Below, piece after piece: positions 1-11,884 of a DNA stretch of 64,000 nt (position 1 is the stretch's first letter; every line of letters starts with the position of its first letter). The notes beneath the pieces were generated by a model. That model was not told where the DNA came from and made no database searches. It saw nothing but the letters and a program-made list of their open reading frames with translations. Source of the DNA: Enterobacter huaxiensis (GTDB lineage Bacteria; Pseudomonadota; Gammaproteobacteria; Enterobacterales; Enterobacteriaceae); NCBI RefSeq assembly GCF_003594935.2, contig NZ_CP043342.1, positions 1,922,001-1,986,000 on the forward strand, given 5' to 3'. Both the position numbers and the translations under genes were made by a program.

Positions 1-2
1 CC

Positions 3-764
3 GCCTGGCTGCCGTGGCTGGAAAGCTGGGCGGAATGGGCGATGAACGAGATGCCGCGCACCGAGCACGGCGGCATGCAGCACATCACCCTGGCGGAAGA
101 GAACCACCAGCAGATGTGGGACGACACGCTGATGATGACGGTCCTGCCGCTGGCGAAAATCGGCAAGCTGCTCAATAAGCCGGAGTACGTGGAAGAGGCG
201 GTCTACCAGTTCCTGCTGCACGTGCAGAACCTGATGGATCGGGAGACCGGCCTGTGGTTTCACGGCTGGAACTACGACGGCAACCATAACTTCGCTAACG
301 CCCGCTGGGCGCGCGGCAACAGCTGGCTCACCATCGTCATCCCGGATTTCCTCGAACTGGTGGATCTACCGGAAAATAACGCCGTGCGTCGTTATCTGGT
401 TCAGGTGCTGAATGCGCAGATAGATGCGCTGGCGAAATGTCAGGACGAGAGCGGGCTATGGCATACGCTGCTGGACGATCCAGACTCTTATCTTGAGGCG
501 TCAGCTACGGCAGGGTTTGCTTACGGGATCCTGAAGGCGGTCCGCAAGCGCTATGTTGGTCCTGAGTATGCCGACGTTGCTGAAAAAGCGATTCGCGGCA
601 TTGTGAAAAACATCTCGCCGGAAGGGGAGCTCCTGCAAACGTCGTTCGGTACGGGAATGGGAAGCGATCTGGAGTTTTACCGTCAGATCCCACTCACCTC
701 CATGCCGTATGGGCAGGCGATGGCGATTCTCTGTTTGACGGAGTATTTGCGGAAGTATTTTTGA
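3..764 (+). CDS. GH105 unsaturated rhamnogalacturonyl hydrolase (partial, 3' end)
   Basis: The reading frame is open from the window edge, so only the C-terminal part (about 254 residues) is seen and the start lies upstream. Family GH105 (YteR/YesR type) removes the unsaturated uronic acid left on rhamnogalacturonan fragments after lyase cleavage. Family traits visible are the HQQMWDDTLMM segment carrying the likely catalytic Asp, the tryptophan-rich stretch GLWFHGWNYDGNHNFANARW, and the C-terminal GLWHTLLDD and EASATAGFAYG segments typical of the (alpha/alpha)6 barrel. It runs convergent to argS across a shared terminator. This gene is not beside argS in E. coli K-12, so it is a lineage-specific neighbour. 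Its substrate fits a plant-associated sugar-acid metabolism, matching kdgR, edd and eda further right. Family is confident; exact substrate is inferred. Confidence 0.85.
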   Translation, partial: AWLPWLESWAEWAMNEMPRTEHGGMQHITLAEENHQQMWDDTLMMTVLPLAKIGKLLNKPEYVEEAVYQFLLHVQNLMDRETGLWFHGWNYDGNHNFANARWARGNSWLTIVIPDFLELVDLPENNAVRRYLVQVLNAQIDALAKCQDESGLWHTLLDDPDSYLEASATAGFAYGILKAVRKRYVGPEYADVAEKAIRGIVKNISPEGELLQTSFGTGMGSDLEFYRQIPLTSMPYGQAMAILCLTEYLRKYF

Positions 765-770
765 CAATAA

Positions 771-796
771 AAAACCCGGCGCTTGCCGGGTTTTTT
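771..796. terminator. Bidirectional rho-independent terminator
   Basis: Perfect 10-bp arms AAAACCCGGC / GCCGGGTTTT around a GCTT loop. A T-run follows on both strands, so it can end both the GH105 gene and argS. Confidence 0.9.
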
Positions 797-799
797 GTA

Positions 800-2533
800 T
801 TACATACGATCTACGGTTTCGATACCCAGGGTATCCAGACCCAGCTTCAGGGTCTTCGCCGTGAGCTGCGCCAGCTTAAGGCGGCTGTTACGTACCGCTT
901 CGCTCTCGGCGGAGAGAATAGGGCAGTGCTCGTAGAAGCCGGAGAACAGGCCCGCCAGATCGTACAGGTAAGCACACATCACGTGCGGCGTACCGTCACG
1001 CGCGACAACCGTCAGCGTTTCTTCGAACTGCAGCAGGCGCGCGGCCAGCTGCGCTTCGCGATCTTCAGTGATGGTCACTGCGGCATTTGCCAGCACGCTT
1101 TCGTCGATATCCGCTTTACGGAACACGGAGAGCACGCGGGTGTAGGCATACTGCATGTACGGTGCCGTATTGCCTTCAAACGCCAGCATGTTGTCCCAGT
1201 CGAAGATATAGTCGGTGGTGCGGTTCTTGGAAAGATCCGCGTATTTCACCGCGCCGATACCGACGGCGTTCGCCAGTTTTTCCAGCTCGTCGGCAGGCAT
1301 GTCCGGGTTCTTCTCCGCGACCAGACGGCGGGCGCGTTCCAGCGCTTCGTCCAGCAGGTCGGAGAGCTTCACGGTGCCGCCCGCGCGGGTTTTGAACGGC
1401 TTGCCGTCTTTACCCAGCATCATGCCGAACATGTGGTGTTCCAGCGGAACTGAATCCGGCACGTAACCGGCTTTACGCACGATAGTCCACGCCTGCATCA
1501 GGTGCTGGTGCTGGCGCGAGTCGATGTAATACAGCACGCGGTCAGCGTGCAGGGTTTCATAGCGATATTTCGCACAGGCGATATCGGTGGTGGTATACAG
1601 GTAGCCGCCATCCTTTTTCTGGATGATGACGCCCATCGGTTCGCCTTCCTTGTTTTTGTACTCATCAAGGAACACAACCGTTGCGCCTTCGCTCTCCACG
1701 GCCAGACCTTTAGCTTTCAGGTCCGCCACAATGCCGGGCAGCATTGGGTTGTAGAGACTTTCACCCATCACGTCGTCACGCGTCAGCGTAACGTTCAGGC
1801 GGTTATAGGTCAGCTGGTTCTGAGACATGGTGATGTCGACCAGCTTGCGCCACATTTCCAGGAAGTACGGGTCGCCGCCCTGCAGTTTAACCACGTAGCT
1901 GCGCGCGCGCTCGGCGAAGGCTTCGTCTTCGTCGTAGTGCTTTTTAGCTTCGCGGTAGAAGCCTTCCAGGTCAGCCAGCGCCATTTCGCCCGCGTTTTCC
2001 TGCTGCTGTTTTTCAAGATACGCGATCAGCATACCGAACTGAGTGCCCCAGTCGCCCACGTGGTTCGCGCGGATCACCTTATGGCCGAGGAATTCATTGG
2101 TACGTACGGAGGCGTCGCCGATAATGGTGGAGCGCAGGTGACCAACGTGCATTTCTTTCGCCACGTTTGGCGCAGAGTAGTCAATCACAATCGTCTGTGC
2201 TTTCGGCTGGGTGACGCCCAGACGATCGGACTTCAGCGCTGCGTCAACGCTGCTTGCCAGGAAAGCGGGCTCGAGGAAAATGTTGATAAAGCCCGGACCG
2301 GCAATTTCCGTTTTGCTGGCGATACCGGTGAGATCCAGATGCGTCAGTACCTGCTCAGCGAGCTGTCGCGGCGGCATGCCCAGTTTTTTAGCCACTGCCA
2401 TCACGCCGTTAGCCTGATAGTCGCCAAACTGTACTTTTGCTGACTGACGAACCTGCGGTTCGCAATCCGCAGGCGCACCTGCGGCAATCAGTGCCTGACT
2501 GACTTTTTCTGAGAGAAGAGCCTGAATATTCAC
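800..2533 (-). CDS. argS: Arginyl-tRNA synthetase
   Basis: Class I synthetase of 577 residues, the usual enterobacterial length; it charges tRNA-Arg in the cytoplasm. The N-terminal Arg-tRNA-synthetase additional domain (about residues 1-90) is followed by the catalytic Rossmann fold with the HIGH-type motif HVGHLRS near residue 130. As in other ArgRS enzymes the KMSKS motif is degenerate (region around [10 protein letters not shown]). The C-terminal DALR anticodon-binding domain ends in [13 protein letters not shown]. It is monocistronic, converges on the GH105 gene and diverges from yecM. A good promoter lies about 70 bases upstream of the start. Confidence 0.98.
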   Translation of the reverse strand: MNIQALLSEKVSQALIAAGAPADCEPQVRQSAKVQFGDYQANGVMAVAKKLGMPPRQLAEQVLTHLDLTGIASKTEIAGPGFINIFLEPAFLASSVDAALKSDRLGVTQPKAQTIVIDYSAPNVAKEMHVGHLRSTIIGDASVRTNEFLGHKVIRANHVGDWGTQFGMLIAYLEKQQQENAGEMALADLEGFYREAKKHYDEDEAFAERARSYVVKLQGGDPYFLEMWRKLVDITMSQNQLTYNRLNVTLTRDDVMGESLYNPMLPGIVADLKAKGLAVESEGATVVFLDEYKNKEGEPMGVIIQKKDGGYLYTTTDIACAKYRYETLHADRVLYYIDSRQHQHLMQAWTIVRKAGYVPDSVPLEHHMFGMMLGKDGKPFKTRAGGTVKLSDLLDEALERARRLVAEKNPDMPADELEKLANAVGIGAVKYADLSKNRTTDYIFDWDNMLAFEGNTAPYMQYAYTRVLSVFRKADIDESVLANAAVTITEDREAQLAARLLQFEETLTVVARDGTPHVMCAYLYDLAGLFSGFYEHCPILSAESEAVRNSRLKLAQLTAKTLKLGLDTLGIETVDRM

Positions 2534-2599
2534 CTGGATACCTTACGTTTTTGCTGCGGGTGAACAACGCCCCGCAGCAGTTAAAGAATTTAGGGCGGG

Positions 2600-2628
2600 A
2601 GTATACTGCAAATGCCCTCTTGCGTCAG
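2600..2628 (-). promoter_or_regulatory. Predicted sigma70 promoter of argS
   Basis: Reading the minus strand: -35 CTGACG (2628-2623), 17-base spacer, -10 TATACT (2605-2600). It is placed 67 bases before the argS start. Confidence 0.6.
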
Positions 2629-2772
2629 CACCGCGCGGGCTGAAGATTGCTCAGAATCCAGGCTAAGAAGGAGTGCATAATCATGCAGTAATAGATTCCA
2701 GGATTCTGCGGTTGGTCGAAAGAGGGGAACAGAGTAAATTAGCGGCTTTGCGACACGATAAGAGACTGACTT

Positions 2773-3333
2773 ATGGCGAACTGGCACTCCATTGACGAAC
2801 TGCATGATATTTCCGCAGATTTACCGCGTTTCACCCAGGCGTTCACAGAACTTGCCACCCGTCTCGGTCTGGATATCGCGCCGCTTGAAGCCGATCACAT
2901 CTCCCTGCGCTGCCATCAGAATGCGACGGCCGAGCGCTGGCGCCGTGGGTTTGAACAGTGCGGTGAACTGCTTTCCGAGAACATCATCAACGGTCGTCCC
3001 ATTTGCCTGTTCAAGCTGTATGAGCCGGTTTGCGTCGCGCACTGGCAGTTCACCGTGGTAGAGCTGCCGTGGCCGGGCGAGAAACGTTATCCGCATGAGG
3101 GCTGGGAGCATATCGAAATTGTGCTGCCGGGCGAGCCGGAAACGCTCAATGCCCGTGCGCTGGCGCTGCTTTCTGACGAGGGGTTAAGCCAGCCGGGCAT
3201 CTTTGTTAAGACCAGCTCTCCAAAGGGCGAGCGTGAGCGTTTACCTAACCCCACGCTCGCCGTAACGGACGGGCAGGTGACGGTGAAGTTTCACCCGTGG
3301 ACGATCGAGCAGATCGTCGCCAGTGAAGCGTAA
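2773..3333 (+). CDS. yecM: YecM family protein (VOC-like fold)
   Basis: 186 residues, matching E. coli YecM (about 188) over the full length. The family has a vicinal-oxygen-chelate-like fold and has been proposed to bind metal; no reaction is established. Conserved His and Glu residues that could be ligands include ADHISLRCHQ near residues 40-50, AHWQFTVVELPWP near 95 and GWEHIEIVLPGEPE near 115. It is transcribed away from argS and is followed by cutC on the same strand. Function remains unknown. Confidence 0.93.
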   Translation: MANWHSIDELHDISADLPRFTQAFTELATRLGLDIAPLEADHISLRCHQNATAERWRRGFEQCGELLSENIINGRPICLFKLYEPVCVAHWQFTVVELPWPGEKRYPHEGWEHIEIVLPGEPETLNARALALLSDEGLSQPGIFVKTSSPKGERERLPNPTLAVTDGQVTVKFHPWTIEQIVASEA

Positions 3334-3411
3334 GAGATGTGAGTTCACGCCGGGACCGGAAGCGGACGGCGTGTCATGATGATTCGTTGAGTGGAATTTA
3401 AGGAGGATGGA

Positions 3412-4155
3412 ATGGCGCTGCTGGAGATTTGTTGTTACAGCGTGGAGTGTGCCGTCACCGCGCAAAATCAGGGGGCTGACCGCATTGAGCTATGCGCGGC
3501 ACCGAAAGAGGGGGGCCTGACGCCATCCTACGGCGTACTAAAGTCTGCTCGTCAGGCTGTCGCTGTGCCTGTACACCCAATCATTCGCCCGCGCGGCGGT
3601 GATTTTTGTTACACGGCGGGTGAATTCAGTGCCATGCTTGATGATATCGCGCTCGTTCGCGATCTGGGCTTCCCGGGGCTGGTGACTGGCCTGCTGAACG
3701 AAGACGGTGCCGTCGATCTGCCGCGCATGCGCCAGATTATGACCGCTGCGAAGGGAATGGCCGTCACTTTTCATCGCGCCTTTGATATGTGTAAAGATCC
3801 GCTTCAAGCGTTTGATGCGCTTGGAGAACTTGGCGTAGCGCGTATCCTCACATCAGGCCAAAAGTCGTCCGCTGAAAAAGGACTGCAATTAATTACGGAA
3901 CTAAAAGCACATTCCGGTGTTCCAATAATCATGGCGGGCGCAGGAGTACGCGCCAGCAATCTGGAACTGTTTTTAAACGCAGGGGTTGAAGAGCTTCATA
4001 GCTCAGCGGGTAAATGGATACCGTCACCCATGCGCTATCGCAATACAGGGTTGTCTATGTCGACGGATGCTGAAGCGGATGAGTACTCACGCTACGGTGT
4101 AGATGGAGAGTCGGTTGCGGTAATGAAATCGATGATTGAGCGCCATCACGTGTAG
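3412..4155 (+). CDS. cutC: CutC family protein (copper homeostasis, role disputed)
   Basis: The ATG at 3412 was chosen because AAGGAGGATGG sits just before it; the frame can be read up to a GTG at 3391 without a ribosome site. That gives 247 residues, the usual CutC length. CutC is a TIM-barrel protein first named for copper tolerance in E. coli, though later work attributed much of that phenotype elsewhere, so the role is uncertain. Family hallmarks are [20 protein letters not shown] near the N-terminus, [22 protein letters not shown] and the C-terminal [11 protein letters not shown] and ELHSSAG. The last third is less GC-rich with more AT-ended codons than the first. A terminator follows within 60 bases. 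Confidence 0.95.
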   Translation: MALLEICCYSVECAVTAQNQGADRIELCAAPKEGGLTPSYGVLKSARQAVAVPVHPIIRPRGGDFCYTAGEFSAMLDDIALVRDLGFPGLVTGLLNEDGAVDLPRMRQIMTAAKGMAVTFHRAFDMCKDPLQAFDALGELGVARILTSGQKSSAEKGLQLITELKAHSGVPIIMAGAGVRASNLELFLNAGVEELHSSAGKWIPSPMRYRNTGLSMSTDAEADEYSRYGVDGESVAVMKSMIERHHV

Positions 4156-4211
4156 CAACGTACCGATTTTTACCGCGCATCATGTCGCCCAATATGATGC
4201 TTGCTTGTACC

Positions 4212-4244
4212 AGGCCCCTGCAATTTCAACAGGGGCCTTTTTTT
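4212..4244 (+). terminator. Rho-independent terminator after cutC
   Basis: 9-bp arms AGGCCCCTG / CAGGGGCCT, 9-base loop, then a seven-T run. Confidence 0.88.
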
Positions 4245-4246
4245 CT

Positions 4247-4372
4247 CCTTCATATTTCAAGCCACAGCCGCGTTGGCCGCCTCGCTCACCCCGGTCACTT
4301 ACTGATGTAAGCTCCGGGGATTCGCTGCGTTGCCGCCTTGCTGCAACTTCAACTATTTTGGAGAAAACGTGC
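4247..4372. repeat. ERIC (IRU) intergenic repeat
   Basis: About 126 bases of imperfect palindrome. Its core carries ATGTAAGCTCCGGGGATTC and, on the other strand, AGTAAGTGACCGGGGTGAGC. These correspond to the two classic ERIC primer regions, with CCGGGG in place of CCTGGGG. The ends (TATTTCAAGCCACAGCCGC and GCAACTTCAACTATTTTGG) match ERIC ends as I recall them. Length agrees with the canonical element (about 127 bp). It lies between the cutC terminator and the end of cmoB. Confidence 0.85.
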
Positions 4373-4413
4373 GATGCGTAGGCCGGGTAAGGCGTAGCCG
4401 CCACCCGGCTAAA
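4373..4413. repeat. REP-type palindromic element
   Basis: GTAGGCCGGGTAAGGCG followed by TAGCCGCCACCCGGCT forms the usual REP stem. It directly abuts the ERIC element and the cmoB stop codon. Confidence 0.75.
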
Positions 4414-4416
4414 AGG

Positions 4417-6564
<2,148 letters not shown>

Positions 6565-6616
6565 ACAAACTCCCTGTTATTTGGCAGATGGCACATCTCT
6601 ATGATAGGGGGTGAAG

Positions 6617-7435
6617 TCAGAAAAGAGAAGATTGTTGTGGGATAGCGGGAGCGCTGCCTACCGACGGCACCGCAGCCTGCAAGGCCTGCCAAAGAGCATC
6701 GACCAGTTGGGGGGCCTGAGCGATGTCAGGGGTGTGTAAAAAGAGATAGGGCGTGGTGCTTTGCTCCCATTTCGCCAGCGTTTGCAGCCAGACGGCGAAC
6801 ATGTCCTGATTTTGCTGCATATTGTCGCTACCGATAAACCTGACCATAGGGTTTTTCGCCGTCACGATGGCGTGGACCGGCACTTTCGGTTTTTTACGCT
6901 GAGCGTCAACGATGGCCTCATTATGGGGGACTGCGCTGTGCACCGGACGGCTGTCGAGGATGACGCGGTTAATGGAGCGATCGAGCAGCCCGCGGTTAAG
7001 CGCTTTTTCTGCTTCGCCTTTCGCAAAGAAGTCCTGATGTCGGACTTCAACGCCGTAGGTAAATTCCCGGGGCAGGGCATCCAGGAACTGCCACAGCGCG
7101 GGCAAATCACGTGGGCCAAAGGTCGCGGGAAGCTGCAGCCAGTACTGGCCGATGCGGTTAGCCAGCGGAGACATCCGCGTGAAGAACTCTTCGGTTAAAT
7201 CACCACAGTTTTGCAGCGCGGCGTTGTGCGAAATAGTCGCCGGGAACTTAAAGCAGAAGCGAAAATCGTCGGTCGTTTGTTCCCGCCAGTGCGCGACAAT
7301 CTCTGCCCGGGGAAGCGCGTACAGCGTGGTATTACCCTCGACGCAGTTGAAGTGTCGGGCATACTCTTCCAGGCTTGTGATGCCAAGGCGCACCCATTTC
7401 GGGTGCGACCACTGGGGCAGGCCCACGTACATCAT
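6617..7435 (-). CDS. yecE: DUF72 family protein YecE
   Basis: The ATG at 7435 overlaps the yecD stop (ATGA), giving 272 residues, the E. coli length. The frame is open further upstream into yecD, but that part does not resemble the family. DUF72 proteins adopt a TIM barrel and have no firmly assigned reaction. Family segments are [13 protein letters not shown] at the N-terminus, [27 protein letters not shown] and YLFLHTPD near the C-terminus. It is translationally coupled to the isochorismatase-like yecD, a pairing also seen in E. coli. Function unknown. Confidence 0.94.
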   Translation of the reverse strand: MMYVGLPQWSHPKWVRLGITSLEEYARHFNCVEGNTTLYALPRAEIVAHWREQTTDDFRFCFKFPATISHNAALQNCGDLTEEFFTRMSPLANRIGQYWLQLPATFGPRDLPALWQFLDALPREFTYGVEVRHQDFFAKGEAEKALNRGLLDRSINRVILDSRPVHSAVPHNEAIVDAQRKKPKVPVHAIVTAKNPMVRFIGSDNMQQNQDMFAVWLQTLAKWEQSTTPYLFLHTPDIAQAPQLVDALWQALQAAVPSVGSAPAIPQQSSLF

Positions 7436-7998
7436 AGGGCGCTTAAAATCTCGTCCGTGCTGCGCACGCGACCAATGCGCGGGAAGATATGGGTCATGCT
7501 GCCCTGATGCTGATCCGCAGAGGCCGCGCTGCACGCATCCTCGGCAACCACCAGGTTAAAGCCCAGCTCCCAGGCGTTGCGGGCGGTAGACTCCACGCCG
7601 ATGTTGGTGGAGATCCCGCACAGGATGATGGTGTCGATACCGCGACGGCGCAGCTGCAGCTCCAGATCGGTGCCGTAAAAGGCGCCCCACTGGCGTTTGG
7701 TCACTTCGATGTCGCTGTCGCGTTTGCCCAGCGATACCGGATACGTCCACCAGTTTTCGGGTAGCGCATGCGCCGCGGCCTGCGCATCTACCGGCTGTTT
7801 TAATGCTTCGGCAAAATCTGCGGACCAGCCGACGCGTACCATGACAACGGGCGCACCGCCGGCACGGCATTTTTCCGCCAGACGGGCGGCGCGGCTGACC
7901 ACATCATCAGCGGCGTGCGGGCCACCGGCGAAAGGAAGGATCCCTTCCTGCAAATCAATCACCACAAGGGCGGTTTTGGTGGCATCGAGTGTCAACAT
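7432..7998 (-). CDS. yecD: Isochorismatase-family hydrolase YecD
   Basis: 188 residues, as in E. coli. The cysteine-hydrolase fold is shown by [14 protein letters not shown] (Asp of the triad) at the N-terminus, a Lys in [15 protein letters not shown], and the catalytic Cys in [19 protein letters not shown] near residue 120. This family contains isochorismatases, nicotinamidases and N-carbamoyl hydrolases. The real substrate of YecD is not known. It is the first gene of a coupled yecD-yecE pair, divergent from aspS. Confidence 0.93.
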   Translation of the reverse strand: MLTLDATKTALVVIDLQEGILPFAGGPHAADDVVSRAARLAEKCRAGGAPVVMVRVGWSADFAEALKQPVDAQAAAHALPENWWTYPVSLGKRDSDIEVTKRQWGAFYGTDLELQLRRRGIDTIILCGISTNIGVESTARNAWELGFNLVVAEDACSAASADQHQGSMTHIFPRIGRVRSTDEILSAL

Positions 7999-8134
7999 AG
8001 TAACTCCAGTTAAATTAATCGCTTCCGGTACACCTTACGACGTGATGGCCTGTTATCGGTCGGATAATTTTGTTAATTTTTGTGAGAATAGACAATAAGA
8101 GTGCAGCAAACGAGCGTCAGGCCACGCTTCTCTC

Positions 8135-8163
8135 TTATCGTCAGGCGGAATTTCCAGTATAAT
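8135..8163 (+). promoter_or_regulatory. Predicted promoter of aspS
   Basis: A perfect -10 TATAAT (8158-8163) with a weak TTATCG at -35 and a 17-base spacer. It predicts a leader of about 90 bases before the aspS ATG. Confidence 0.6.
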
Positions 8164-8262
8164 AGCCGCCTTTTTTCATCCAGTTGTGACATACAGAAAG
8201 CTGCGACATAGTAGCCTGCACATCAGGCAACGTTTAGCCGGCGGCTAATTAAGGGATATCTC

Positions 8263-10035
8263 ATGCGTACAGAATATTGCGGGCAGCTGCGTCAGTCCCA
8301 CGTCGGGCAGCAGGTTACCCTGTGTGGTTGGGTCAACCGTCGTCGTGATCTTGGTAGCCTTATCTTCATCGATATGCGCGACCGCGAAGGTATCGTTCAG
8401 GTGTTCTTCGATCCGGATCGCGCAGAGGCGTTGAAGCTGGCTTCTGAACTGCGTAATGAGTTCTGCATTCAGGTCACCGGCACCGTGCGTGCGCGTGACG
8501 AGAAAAACGTAAACGCAGACATGGCGACCGGTGCAATCGAAGTGCTGGCGTCCGATCTGGTTATTATCAATCGTGCTGAAGCGCTGCCGCTGGACTCCAA
8601 CCACGTCAACACCGAAGAAGCGCGTCTTAAGTATCGTTACCTGGATCTGCGTCGCCCGGAGATGGCCCAGCGCCTGAAAACCCGTGCGAAAATCACCAGC
8701 CTGGTGCGCCGCTTTATGGATGACCACGGTTTCCTCGATATCGAAACCCCGATGCTGACCAAAGCCACGCCGGAAGGCGCGCGCGATTATCTGGTCCCGT
8801 CCCGCGTGCATAAAGGCAAATTCTACGCGCTGCCGCAGTCTCCTCAGCTGTTCAAACAGCTGCTGATGATGTCGGGCTTCGACCGCTACTATCAGATCGT
8901 CAAATGCTTCCGCGACGAAGACCTGCGCGCTGACCGTCAGCCTGAATTTACCCAGATCGACGTGGAAACCTCCTTCATGACCGCCGAACAGGTGCGTGAA
9001 GTGATGGAAGCCCTGGTGCGCGGCCTGTGGAATGACGTGAAAGGCGTTGCGCTGGGCGACTTCCCAATCATGACCTTCGCCGAAGCCGAGCGTCGCTACG
9101 GTTCTGACAAACCGGACCTGCGTAACCCTATGGAGCTGGTGGACGTTGCAGACCTGGTGAAATCCGTCGAGTTCGCGGTATTTGCTGGCCCGGCTAACGA
9201 TGCCAAAGGTCGCGTAGCGGCCCTGCGCGTTCCGGGCGGTGCTGCCCTGAGCCGTAAGCAGATCGACGACTACGGTAACTTCATTAAAATCTACGGCGCG
9301 AAAGGTCTGGCCTATATTAAGGTGACCGAGCGTGCGAAAGGCCTGGAAGGTATCACCAGCCCGGTCGCTAAGTTCCTGAACGCAGATATCGTAGAAGCAA
9401 TTCTTGAGCGCACCGGCGCGCAGGATGGCGACATGATCTTCTTCGGCGCGGACAACAAGAAAGTGGTTGCGGATGCGATGGGCGCGCTGCGTCTGAAGCT
9501 CGGCAAAGACCTGAACCTGACCGATGAAAACAAATGGGCGCCGCTGTGGGTTATCGACTTCCCAATGTTTGAAGAAGACGGTGAAGGCGGTCTGACCGCA
9601 ATGCACCACCCGTTCACCTCGCCAAAAGACATGAGCGCGGCGGAGCTGAAAGCGGCACCGGAAGACGCGGTCGCGAACGCTTACGATATGGTCATCAACG
9701 GCTACGAAGTGGGCGGCGGTTCCGTGCGTATTCACAGCGGCGAAATGCAGCAGACCGTGTTTGGCATTCTCGGCATTAATGAGCAAGAGCAGCGCGAGAA
9801 GTTTGGCTTCCTGCTGGATGCCCTGAAGTACGGTACGCCTCCGCACGCGGGTCTGGCATTCGGTCTTGACCGTCTGACCATGCTGCTGACCGGCACCGAT
9901 AACATCCGTGACGTTATCGCCTTCCCGAAAACCACTGCCGCGGCGTGTCTGATGACCGAAGCGCCAAGCTTTGCCAACCCGGCCTCTCTGGCCGAGCTGG
10001 GCATTGACGTGGTGAAGAAGGAAGAGAAGAACTGA
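8263..10035 (+). CDS. aspS: Aspartyl-tRNA synthetase
   Basis: Class IIb synthetase of 590 residues, the E. coli length. The N-terminal OB-fold anticodon domain (residues 1-105, [24 protein letters not shown]) precedes the catalytic domain. Motif 2 is [18 protein letters not shown] near residue 220 and motif 3 is [13 protein letters not shown] near residue 530. The bacterial GAD insertion lies between them (about 290-420). It charges tRNA-Asp. nudB starts one base after its stop, so aspS heads a run with nudB, yebC and ruvC. A long antisense open frame over this gene is a codon-bias shadow. Confidence 0.98.
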   Translation: MRTEYCGQLRQSHVGQQVTLCGWVNRRRDLGSLIFIDMRDREGIVQVFFDPDRAEALKLASELRNEFCIQVTGTVRARDEKNVNADMATGAIEVLASDLVIINRAEALPLDSNHVNTEEARLKYRYLDLRRPEMAQRLKTRAKITSLVRRFMDDHGFLDIETPMLTKATPEGARDYLVPSRVHKGKFYALPQSPQLFKQLLMMSGFDRYYQIVKCFRDEDLRADRQPEFTQIDVETSFMTAEQVREVMEALVRGLWNDVKGVALGDFPIMTFAEAERRYGSDKPDLRNPMELVDVADLVKSVEFAVFAGPANDAKGRVAALRVPGGAALSRKQIDDYGNFIKIYGAKGLAYIKVTERAKGLEGITSPVAKFLNADIVEAILERTGAQDGDMIFFGADNKKVVADAMGALRLKLGKDLNLTDENKWAPLWVIDFPMFEEDGEGGLTAMHHPFTSPKDMSAAELKAAPEDAVANAYDMVINGYEVGGGSVRIHSGEMQQTVFGILGINEQEQREKFGFLLDALKYGTPPHAGLAFGLDRLTMLLTGTDNIRDVIAFPKTTAAACLMTEAPSFANPASLAELGIDVVKKEEKN

Positions 10036-10036
10036 T

Positions 10037-10480
10037 ATGACATACAAGCTTCCCGTTTCGGTCCTGGTGGTCATTTATGCAGAAGACACGAAGCGGGTGC
10101 TGATGTTGCAGCGGCGCGACGATCCTGATTTCTGGCAGTCGGTTACCGGCAGCCTGGAAGAGGGGGAGACCGCGCCGCAGGCCGCCGCGCGTGAAGTAAA
10201 GGAAGAGGTCACCATTGACGTTGCCTGCGAGCAGCTGACCCTGAAGGACTGTCAGCGCACGGTGGAGTTTGAAATTTTTAGCCATTTACGTCATCGCTAT
10301 GCGCCGGGTACCGAGCGCAATACGGAGTCGTGGTTCTGTCTCGCGCTCCCCCATGAACGGGAGATCGTGTTTACCGAACACCTGACCTACCGCTGGGTGA
10401 ATGCGGCGGACGCCGCCGCACTGACCAAGTCGTGGAGCAACCGGCAGGCGATTGAAGAATTTGTAATTAACGCAGCCTGA
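10037..10480 (+). CDS. nudB: Dihydroneopterin triphosphate pyrophosphohydrolase
   Basis: 147 residues. The Nudix box is complete: GSLEEGETAPQAAAREVKEE (residues about 38-57). NudB removes pyrophosphate from dihydroneopterin triphosphate, an early folate step, and also hydrolyses some dNTPs in vitro. The start lies one base past the aspS stop, so translation probably depends on aspS reading. yebC follows after 27 bases. Confidence 0.96.
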   Translation: MTYKLPVSVLVVIYAEDTKRVLMLQRRDDPDFWQSVTGSLEEGETAPQAAAREVKEEVTIDVACEQLTLKDCQRTVEFEIFSHLRHRYAPGTERNTESWFCLALPHEREIVFTEHLTYRWVNAADAAALTKSWSNRQAIEEFVINAA

Positions 10481-10507
10481 GAAGGCGCGATTTTTGGAGA
10501 ACTTTTT

Positions 10508-11248
10508 ATGGCAGGTCATAGTAAGTGGGCCAACACCAAACACCGCAAAGCGGCACAGGATGCCAAGCGCGGTAAAATCTTTACCAAAATCATTCGTGAG
10601 CTGGTAACAGCAGCGCGTCTGGGCGGCGGCGATGCGGGTTCCAACCCACGTCTGCGCGCGGCTATTGATAAAGCACTGTCTAATAACATGACGCGTGACA
10701 CCCTGAACCGTGCAATCGCACGCGGCGTGGGCGGTGATGAAGACGCGAACATGGAAACCATCATTTATGAAGGTTACGGCCCTGGCGGTACTGCGGTCAT
10801 GGTTGAATGTCTGTCTGACAACCGTAACCGTACCGTTGCAGAAGTGCGCCACGCGTTCACCAAAACCGGTGGCAACCTGGGCACTGACGGCTCCGTGGCT
10901 TACCTGTTCAGCAAAAAAGGCGTCATCTCCTTCGAGAAAGGCGACGAAGATGCGATCATGGAAGCGGCGCTGGAAGCCGGTGCGGAAGACGTGGTGACCT
11001 TCGACGACGGTGCTATCGACGTCTACACCGCGTGGGAAGAGATGGGTGCCGTGCGCGACGCGCTGGAAGCGGCTGGCCTGAAGGCGGATAACGCTGAAGT
11101 GTCCATGATCCCGTCAACCAAAGCCGATATGGATGCGGAAACCGCGCCTAAGCTGCTGCGTCTGATCGACATGCTCGAAGACTGCGACGACGTTCAGGAA
11201 GTGTATCACAACGGTGAAATCTCTGATGAGGTTGCAGCGACTCTCTAA
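10508..11248 (+). CDS. yebC: YebC/TACO1 family translation-associated protein
   Basis: 246 residues, the E. coli length, preceded by a good site (TTTTGGAGAAC). The family signature [21 protein letters not shown] starts at residue 2. YebC was long annotated as a transcriptional regulator. Recent work on the family points to help for ribosomes at difficult (for example proline-rich) stretches. It sits between nudB and ruvC as in E. coli. Confidence 0.96.
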   Translation: MAGHSKWANTKHRKAAQDAKRGKIFTKIIRELVTAARLGGGDAGSNPRLRAAIDKALSNNMTRDTLNRAIARGVGGDEDANMETIIYEGYGPGGTAVMVECLSDNRNRTVAEVRHAFTKTGGNLGTDGSVAYLFSKKGVISFEKGDEDAIMEAALEAGAEDVVTFDDGAIDVYTAWEEMGAVRDALEAAGLKADNAEVSMIPSTKADMDAETAPKLLRLIDMLEDCDDVQEVYHNGEISDEVAATL

Positions 11249-11282
11249 TGAGAGCGTATAAATCCGTTACGGGAGACGCGTG

Positions 11283-11804
11283 ATGTCGATTATTCTCGGG
11301 ATTGACCCAGGCTCACGCATCACCGGTTATGGCGTTATCCGTCAGGTTGGACGCCAGCTAACCTACCTGGGCAGTGGCTGTATACGCACCAAAGTTGACG
11401 ATCTGCCGTCGCGCCTGAAGCTCATTTATGCGGGCGTGTCGGAGATCATCACCCAGTTTCAGCCTGACTACTTCGCCATTGAGCAGGTCTTTATGGCGAA
11501 AAATGCCGATTCGGCGTTAAAGCTCGGGCAAGCGCGCGGTGTCGCCATCGTCGCTGCCGTGAACCAGGATTTGCCCGTATTTGAATACGCGGCAAGGCAG
11601 GTGAAGCAGACGGTAGTGGGCATTGGTAGCGCGGAGAAGAGCCAGGTGCAGCACATGGTGCGTACTTTGCTGAAGCTCCCCGCGAACCCGCAGGCCGACG
11701 CCGCCGATGCGCTGGCGATTGCGATTACCCACTGCCACGTCAGCCAGAACGCGATGCAAATGAGCGAGTCGCGGCTCAATCTGGCGCGAGGCAGGTTACG
11801 ATAG
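11283..11804 (+). CDS. ruvC: Holliday junction endonuclease RuvC
   Basis: ATG at 11283 gives 173 residues, as in E. coli; a GTG one codon upstream is less likely. RuvC is a dimeric RNase H-fold resolvase that cuts Holliday junctions symmetrically. The acidic catalytic set is visible: Asp in [14 protein letters not shown], Glu in [11 protein letters not shown], and two Asp in [16 protein letters not shown]. It lies 34 bases after yebC. It is separated from ruvA by a hairpin containing the LexA box, so ruvC itself is outside SOS control. Confidence 0.98.
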   Translation: MSIILGIDPGSRITGYGVIRQVGRQLTYLGSGCIRTKVDDLPSRLKLIYAGVSEIITQFQPDYFAIEQVFMAKNADSALKLGQARGVAIVAAVNQDLPVFEYAARQVKQTVVGIGSAEKSQVQHMVRTLLKLPANPQADAADALAIAITHCHVSQNAMQMSESRLNLARGRLR

Positions 11805-11813
11805 TGAAAAATC

Positions 11814-11841
11814 AGGCTGGATGTTTATCCAGCCTTTTTTT
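11814..11841 (+). terminator. Terminator-like hairpin after ruvC (contains the LexA box)
   Basis: 9-bp arms AGGCTGGAT / ATCCAGCCT with a GTTT loop and a seven-T run. It lies 9 bases after the ruvC stop and encloses the SOS box of ruvA. Confidence 0.8.
11817..11832 (+). promoter_or_regulatory. LexA operator (SOS box) of ruvAB
   Basis: CTGGATGTTTATCCAG fits CTG-N10-CAG and differs slightly from the E. coli ruvA box (CTGGATATCTATCCAG, from memory). It lies 53 bases before the ruvA start, where LexA would block the ruvAB promoter. Confidence 0.9.
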
Positions 11842-11884
11842 ATTATGTCGGCAGATAATTTATTCCAGAACGCAGGAGCGTCAC

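Noticed and set aside
1502..2443. 313-codon open frame on the plus strand
   Set aside because: Antisense shadow of argS.
2590..2805. 71-codon frame on the minus strand before yecM
   Set aside because: It covers the argS promoter and the yecM start, with no ribosome site or family likeness.
8245..10074. 609-codon open frame on the minus strand
   Set aside because: It lies wholly antisense to aspS and comes from GC-rich codon bias; it resembles no family.
11804..11884. N-terminal extension of RuvA from an upstream start
   Set aside because: It would translate through the terminator hairpin and LexA box; GTG at 11885 has a ribosome site and gives the family start.
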